From Saccharibacillus alkalitolerans (lineage in GTDB: Bacteria > Bacillota > Bacilli > Paenibacillales > Paenibacillaceae), in contig NZ_JAAFGS010000006.1 of the NCBI RefSeq assembly GCF_011090185.1, forward strand, positions 124,001 to 188,000: 64,000 nt of DNA, written 5' to 3'. Below, piece by piece: positions 60,616 to 64,000 of the stretch. The notes beneath the pieces were generated by a model, which was not told where the DNA came from, searched no databases, and saw only the letters and a list, made by a program, of their open reading frames with translations. Every line of letters begins with the position of its first letter. The first letter of the stretch is position 1. The position numbers and the translations under genes were made by a program.

Positions 60616-60629
60616 TGTAAGGGTTTTCA
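60616..60629 (-). promoter_or_regulatory. Candidate CcpA (cre) site in the mannanase leader
   Basis: TGTAAGGGTTTTCA matches the core cre pattern TGNAANCGNTNNCA with one mismatch. It sits about 11-25 bases downstream of the predicted transcription start, a typical roadblock position. Confidence 0.45.
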
Positions 60630-60646
60630 AATAATATTTCTCGAAA

Positions 60647-60675
60647 ATATTAGCATTTAATTTTGTATAAAACAA
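60647..60675 (-). promoter_or_regulatory. Promoter of the mannanase gene
   Basis: On the minus strand TTGTTT (60675-60670), a 17-base spacer and TAATAT (60652-60647), about 48 bases before the TTG start. Confidence 0.6.
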
Positions 60676-60943
60676 TAACATTTTTATGATTACTTTTATA
60701 TCCTAGCTAATTATCTTATTAAGTCAGTGAATATTCCCTTTGTTTTATCCATAAATGAAATAACAAAATAATAACAAAAATATAATGAGAACTATAAAGC
60801 AAAAAAAGGGACCAGGAAAAACAAATCGGGACCATAAAAAGTTGGTAAAGTGGAGAAGAGAAATCGGACAGTCGGAGATTCGCGGAGCAGCCGCCGAATT
60901 TAAAAAGGGACAGAATCGATCGAACGTTAAAGGAGAGAATGCC
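60676..60943. other. A+T-rich divergent gap before the DUF1697 gene
   Basis: About 270 very A+T-rich bases. A TATAAT lies at 60781-60786 on the plus strand but its -35 region (AAATAA) is poor. I see no open frame with a ribosome site. Confidence 0.35.
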
Positions 60944-61507
60944 ATGATCTATGTCGCACTGCTGCGGGGAGTCAACGTGGGAGGCAGCAACAAAATCGAC
61001 ATGAAGACGCTCAAGACGGCTTTCGAGTCGTCCGGGATGAAGAGCGTCAAAACGTACATCAACTCAGGCAATATCGTATTCGTAAACGAGGAACGGACAC
61101 GGTCGGAACTGCCCGCGATTCTGGAAGAAGCGATCGAGACGGAGTTCGGGCTGCGCATTCGGGTGCTGGTTCGGGGCTTAGAGGAGATGGAGGCCATCGC
61201 CGCCGTGCTGCCGGATCATTGGAGCAACGGAGAAGAGATGAAGAGCGACGTGTTCTTTTTGTGGGACGAAGTGGACGAAACGTCCGTTCCGGGCCTGCTT
61301 CCGCTGACGCCGGGCATCGGCACTCTGCTGACGGCGCCGCGCGCGGTGCTCTATGCGGTGAGCCGGGCGGACGCGGGGCGCAGCGGCATGAACAAGCTGG
61401 TCGGGTCGAAGCTGTACGCGCAGATGACCGTCCGCAACGTCAATACGACCCGGAAGATTCTGCATATGATGAAGGAGCTGGCGGCCGGCAGGAGCGGCGA
61501 GGCTTGA
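60944..61507 (+). CDS. DUF1697 family protein
   Basis: 187 residues. Typical family opening 'MIYVALLRGVNVGGSNKIDM' and 'KTYINSGNIVFVNEE'; later 'FFLWDEV', 'YAVSRADAGRSGMNKLVGSKLY' and 'VNTTRKILHMMKEL'. DUF1697 proteins are widespread in bacteria with no established function. ATG 60944 has AAAGGAGAG 6 bases ahead; the frame upstream to 60785 has no ribosome site and a very different composition. Confidence 0.9.
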   Translation: MIYVALLRGVNVGGSNKIDMKTLKTAFESSGMKSVKTYINSGNIVFVNEERTRSELPAILEEAIETEFGLRIRVLVRGLEEMEAIAAVLPDHWSNGEEMKSDVFFLWDEVDETSVPGLLPLTPGIGTLLTAPRAVLYAVSRADAGRSGMNKLVGSKLYAQMTVRNVNTTRKILHMMKELAAGRSGEA

Positions 61508-61537
61508 AGGCTGCGGAATGCCGGACTTTACGGACGA

Positions 61538-61569
61538 CAAAAGCCCGCGACGAGCATCGCGGGCTTTTG
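61538..61569. terminator. Bidirectional intrinsic terminator
   Basis: CAAAAGCCCGCGA / TCGCGGGCTTTTG, perfect 13-bp stem with 6-base loop, between convergent genes. Confidence 0.85.
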
Positions 61570-61616
61570 CTTCGCAGCCGATTCGGCGGAACCGCTGCCT
61601 GAGCGGGTTCCAGCGC

Positions 61617-62390
61617 TTAGCGATAGACCAGTCCGCCGTCCGTCAGGATCGCCTGGCCGGTAATGTAATCCGCATCGTCCGAGGCCAGGAAGGACACCAG
61701 ATTGGCGACGTCTTCCGGCGTTTGATAGCGGCCGAGGGCGATGGCGCTGGAGAATTTTTCGAAAGCTTCGCCCGGCTGCAGGTTGTCGTCGTACTTGACC
61801 ATCTCTTCGTCGATCCGGTCCCACATTTGGGTTTTGGCGACGCCCGGGCAGTAAGCGTTCACCGTGATTTGATGCTTCGCGAGCTCTTTGGCTGCGGCAT
61901 GAGTAAACGCTTTGACCGCGTGTTTGGTCGCCGAGTAGGTGCTTAACATTTCGTAGGCTTCGTGTCCGGCGATACTGCAGGCGTTGATAACCTTGCCTTT
62001 GGAGCCCTGCTTGATGAATTGTTCCGCTGCCGCCTGGGTTCCGAACACCAGACCGTTGACGTTGATGGAGAACAGTTTGTTCAGCTGACGTTCGTCGATT
62101 TCCATAAACGGCGATACCGCGTCGATGCCCGCGTTGTTCACGAATACGTCCAGGCGCCCGAACTTTTCCACCGTTTTGGCGACCAGATTGAACTGATCTT
62201 CGCGCTTGGACACGTCTCCGGCCACGGCCAAAACGTCATAACCGTCTGCTTCGAACTCTTTCAACGCGGACTGCAGCAGGTCTTCATTGATATCGTGGAG
62301 CACGACCTTGAATCCGTCTTTCGCCAGACGCTGCGCGATTCCTTTGCCCAGACCGCCCGCCGAACCCGTTACGACTGCTACTTTCGACAT
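61617..62390 (-). CDS. budC: Acetoin/diacetyl reductase, (S)-acetoin forming (SDR family)
   Basis: 257 residues. Short-chain dehydrogenase: coenzyme loop '[13 protein letters not shown]' (TGxxxGxG), 'FVNNAGI', catalytic Ser in '[13 protein letters not shown]', and Tyr/Lys in 'YSATKHAVK'. The C-terminal '[13 protein letters not shown]' and '[17 protein letters not shown]' resemble the acetoin reductases that interconvert diacetyl, acetoin and 2,3-butanediol with NAD(H). ATG 62390 has GGGGAGGT ahead. Stereospecificity is inferred from family resemblance only. Monocistronic. Confidence 0.85.
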   Translation of the reverse strand: MSKVAVVTGSAGGLGKGIAQRLAKDGFKVVLHDINEDLLQSALKEFEADGYDVLAVAGDVSKREDQFNLVAKTVEKFGRLDVFVNNAGIDAVSPFMEIDERQLNKLFSINVNGLVFGTQAAAEQFIKQGSKGKVINACSIAGHEAYEMLSTYSATKHAVKAFTHAAAKELAKHQITVNAYCPGVAKTQMWDRIDEEMVKYDDNLQPGEAFEKFSSAIALGRYQTPEDVANLVSFLASDDADYITGQAILTDGGLVYR

Positions 62391-62597
62391 GATATTACCT
62401 CCCCAAAAATAATGAATCTACCTTTATTATCGTGAACCTTACTCAAGACGTTGTCAAGACAACCAATAGTGACAGAATTGAATCGTTTCGAACCGTACGA
62501 TTTAGTGACAATATGGGTAAGAGTTGGTGAACTGAGTCGAACGACAATTCTGCTGCACTGAAGGTAGAAAACGCGAAGGAAACGTATACGGGGCTTC

Positions 62598-63263
62598 CTA
62601 GCGCTTTTCGTTCAAATATAAGCGATAATCGTACGCTTTCGCGGATTTGTTCCACTTATAAATGAATTTATGCATCGGCGCGTGGTGGTAGCTCCCCTCA
62701 TAGGGCTTGCCGCCGAAAGGCGTTTTTCCGATGATTTCTTCGCTCTTATCGCCGTTTAAGTCTTTGAAAACGAGAGCGGTCTCCGATCTTTCCGTCGTCA
62801 GCACCGGAACGAGTTTATCGTTTTTCCAAACGAATACTTGAGCCCGCGAACCGCCGACCGCCCCCCCGACATACTCGGCCGCCAATACGTTCTTGTAGGT
62901 AGGGTTATGTATGCGCCGCGTCTGCACCAGCCAATAGTCCCCGCCCATGCCGTCGCTCAGGCGCCGGTTGAACATCGGTTTACCTTGAGCGGAATACACC
63001 CCGATGGCGGAAACGGATTCGATCATTTCCCGGTTCCAACCCGTTATGATGATTTCGTTCGTGCCGTCGTTGTTGATGTCATAGCGGTAGGACTGGCCGA
63101 TATGTTCTTTTTTCATTTTGTTGGTCTTGAGGAAGTCGGCCTGAGCTTTGTAGATCGGCTGACGGTTGTCCGCTGCCGCTTCCGCATTTTGGATAGAAAC
63201 GAGCGGGCCCAGCAGGGCAAGCGCAAGAACGCATCCTGCTATTCGTTTTCCGGCTTTCAACAT
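62598..63263 (-). CDS. Secreted protein with a calcium-loop-like repeat, function unknown
   Basis: 221 residues. Signal peptide 'MLKAGKRIAGCVLALALLGP' with cleavage near AEA-AAD. The mature part has two Asp/Asn-rich loops of the FG-GAP/VCBS or EF-like kind: 'YRYDINNDGTNEIIITGW' and 'VFKDLNGDKSEEIIGKTPF', each followed by beta strands, a pattern typical of a short beta-propeller. No catalytic motif. ATG 63263 has AGAGGG 5 bases upstream; the longer frame to 63326 has no ribosome site. Confidence 0.75.
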   Translation of the reverse strand: MLKAGKRIAGCVLALALLGPLVSIQNAEAAADNRQPIYKAQADFLKTNKMKKEHIGQSYRYDINNDGTNEIIITGWNREMIESVSAIGVYSAQGKPMFNRRLSDGMGGDYWLVQTRRIHNPTYKNVLAAEYVGGAVGGSRAQVFVWKNDKLVPVLTTERSETALVFKDLNGDKSEEIIGKTPFGGKPYEGSYHHAPMHKFIYKWNKSAKAYDYRLYLNEKR

Positions 63264-63430
63264 CAGATCCCTCTTTTCGTTATAAATTAGGCTTGGAAAA
63301 GCAGGAGGAGTTCCTTGCTTTTCCATATTCTCTTATTATACAAAAATTTGAATTCAAAAAAATCTCTCGGTAAAATTAAAAAGGTTGGCAAACAGCTCGG
63401 AAAAGCGGGCGATCTTGGAGGTACATAAAA

Positions 63431-64000
63431 ATGAAAGCATGGAATCGAGACGAATGGAGCCGGCTGAACCGGGCTCGCAAGCAGGAAAAGCTTCAGGGAC
63501 TGTCCGGCAGTCTTCCGAAAGGCTTTGTTTTCAAAGGAATCGAGACGTTCGAAGCCGCGGGGCGGCAAACGGAAACGGGCCTGTTCGAATATGAAGGCTG
63601 CGAGTTTGTATTCGTGCCGGGCGACCGGGCGGTTCTCGGCTGGGCGGATTGGACGGACGCGGCGGCCGAAGGCGAGGGAGGTTCGTCGGGTTCTTCGCCG
63701 ATCGAGGCCGATTTTCGGGGCGAAGAAGAGCGGCTGCGACACATTCTGTCGCCGGAGCGCACCGCGGACATCGGACCGATGCTGGTCGAACGCCGTGCCC
63801 GATATGCGGGCTGGGATGTCGTCGAGCCCGGACAGCTTGATCGCGGCCGCTATGCCGAACTGCTGGAGCAGCTCGAAGCGTTTCGCGCCGAAGAAGGGCA
63901 GCCCCGATACTACGAACGTTCCTATCGCTTCGAGCGAAAAAACGAGGGAATTGAAGTTTGCCTGTCGAATGAAACCGACGATTTCGAAGAATGGGCGGGG
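63431..64000 (+). CDS. Unknown protein, cut by the window end
   Basis: At least 190 codons with no stop before base 64000. The N-terminus reads 'MKAWNRDEWSRLNRARKQEK', then 'LPKGFVFKGIETFEAAGR' and 'LFEYEGCEFVFVPGDRAVLGW'. The last piece faintly resembles the start of formylglycine-generating-enzyme-like (FGE/sulfatase-modifying) domains, but I would not assign it. ATG 63431 has GGAGGT 8 bases upstream. Confidence 0.7.
   Translation, partial: MKAWNRDEWSRLNRARKQEKLQGLSGSLPKGFVFKGIETFEAAGRQTETGLFEYEGCEFVFVPGDRAVLGWADWTDAAAEGEGGSSGSSPIEADFRGEEERLRHILSPERTADIGPMLVERRARYAGWDVVEPGQLDRGRYAELLEQLEAFRAEEGQPRYYERSYRFERKNEGIEVCLSNETDDFEEWAG

Overview
The window looks like a chromosomal segment of a moderately high-G+C, low-repeat Firmicute of the family Paenibacillaceae (Saccharibacillus or Paenibacillus-like; the exact genus is inference). 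The reasons are strong AGGAGG ribosome-binding sites, many TTG starts, SLH-domain secreted proteins, a YesM/YesN-type two-component system driving an LplABC-like sugar importer, a GH42 beta-galactosidase, a GH26 mannanase, and gene-end hairpins of the Gram-positive intrinsic-terminator type. I see no rRNA, tRNA, CRISPR array, transposase or prophage module. The window cuts the last gene (63431 onward).

Layout. 1-5.1 kb: housekeeping genes (SseB-like protein, PgpA-type phosphatase, the rph-rdgB operon, a DUF342/FapA-like protein). 5.3-7.6 kb: a two-gene secreted-protein operon (beta-propeller-like protein plus an M23 peptidase fold). 7.7-14.3 kb: a chemoreceptor, a Gfo/Idh/MocA oxidoreductase, two tandem paralogous YflT/DUF2382 stress proteins and an AI-2E-family membrane protein. 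14.5-17.1 kb: an L-cystine-type ABC importer (tcyABC-like) with a good sigma-A promoter, followed by a second chemoreceptor. 19-29 kb: a carbohydrate unit consisting of a sensor kinase, an AraC-type response regulator, a solute-binding lipoprotein, two permeases and a beta-galactosidase, with a candidate AraC direct repeat in front of the binding-protein gene and a long structured gap before the beta-galactosidase. 29-38.7 kb: a quinone-oxidoreductase-like enzyme, a CHAD protein, an SLH protein, an aldehyde dehydrogenase, an acetoacetate-decarboxylase-like protein, twin CNNM/CBS transporters and a rhodanese.

38.7-43.0 kb is a gene graveyard: frameshifted or truncated genes (matrixin metalloprotease, MATE efflux C-terminus, a small membrane protein), orphan terminators, a 142-base copy of the rhodanese 3' end, and four copies of a 24-base intergenic repeat. 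A lower-G+C secreted protein follows. 45.1-48.8 kb is a TetR regulator with promoter and operator followed by a complete polar amino-acid ABC importer and an OsmC peroxidase, probably one operon linking solute import to peroxide or sulfur metabolism. 51.2-54.4 kb is a Fur-boxed siderophore-binding protein plus a fused double FecCD permease with no ATPase nearby. 54.5-56.2 kb holds a DUF488 protein and a divergent HxlR/flavodoxin-like reductase pair. 56.2-60.6 kb is one 1453-residue SLH-anchored GH26 mannanase with a mapped promoter and a candidate CcpA site. The end holds a DUF1697 protein, an acetoin reductase, a secreted protein and a truncated unknown gene.

Most worth following up: the duplicated ribosome-site/hairpin leader of the CNNM twins, the TetR-ABC-OsmC operon, and the decayed 38.7-43 kb region with its repeat family and partial rhodanese duplication. 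I found no convincing new defence or mobile system.
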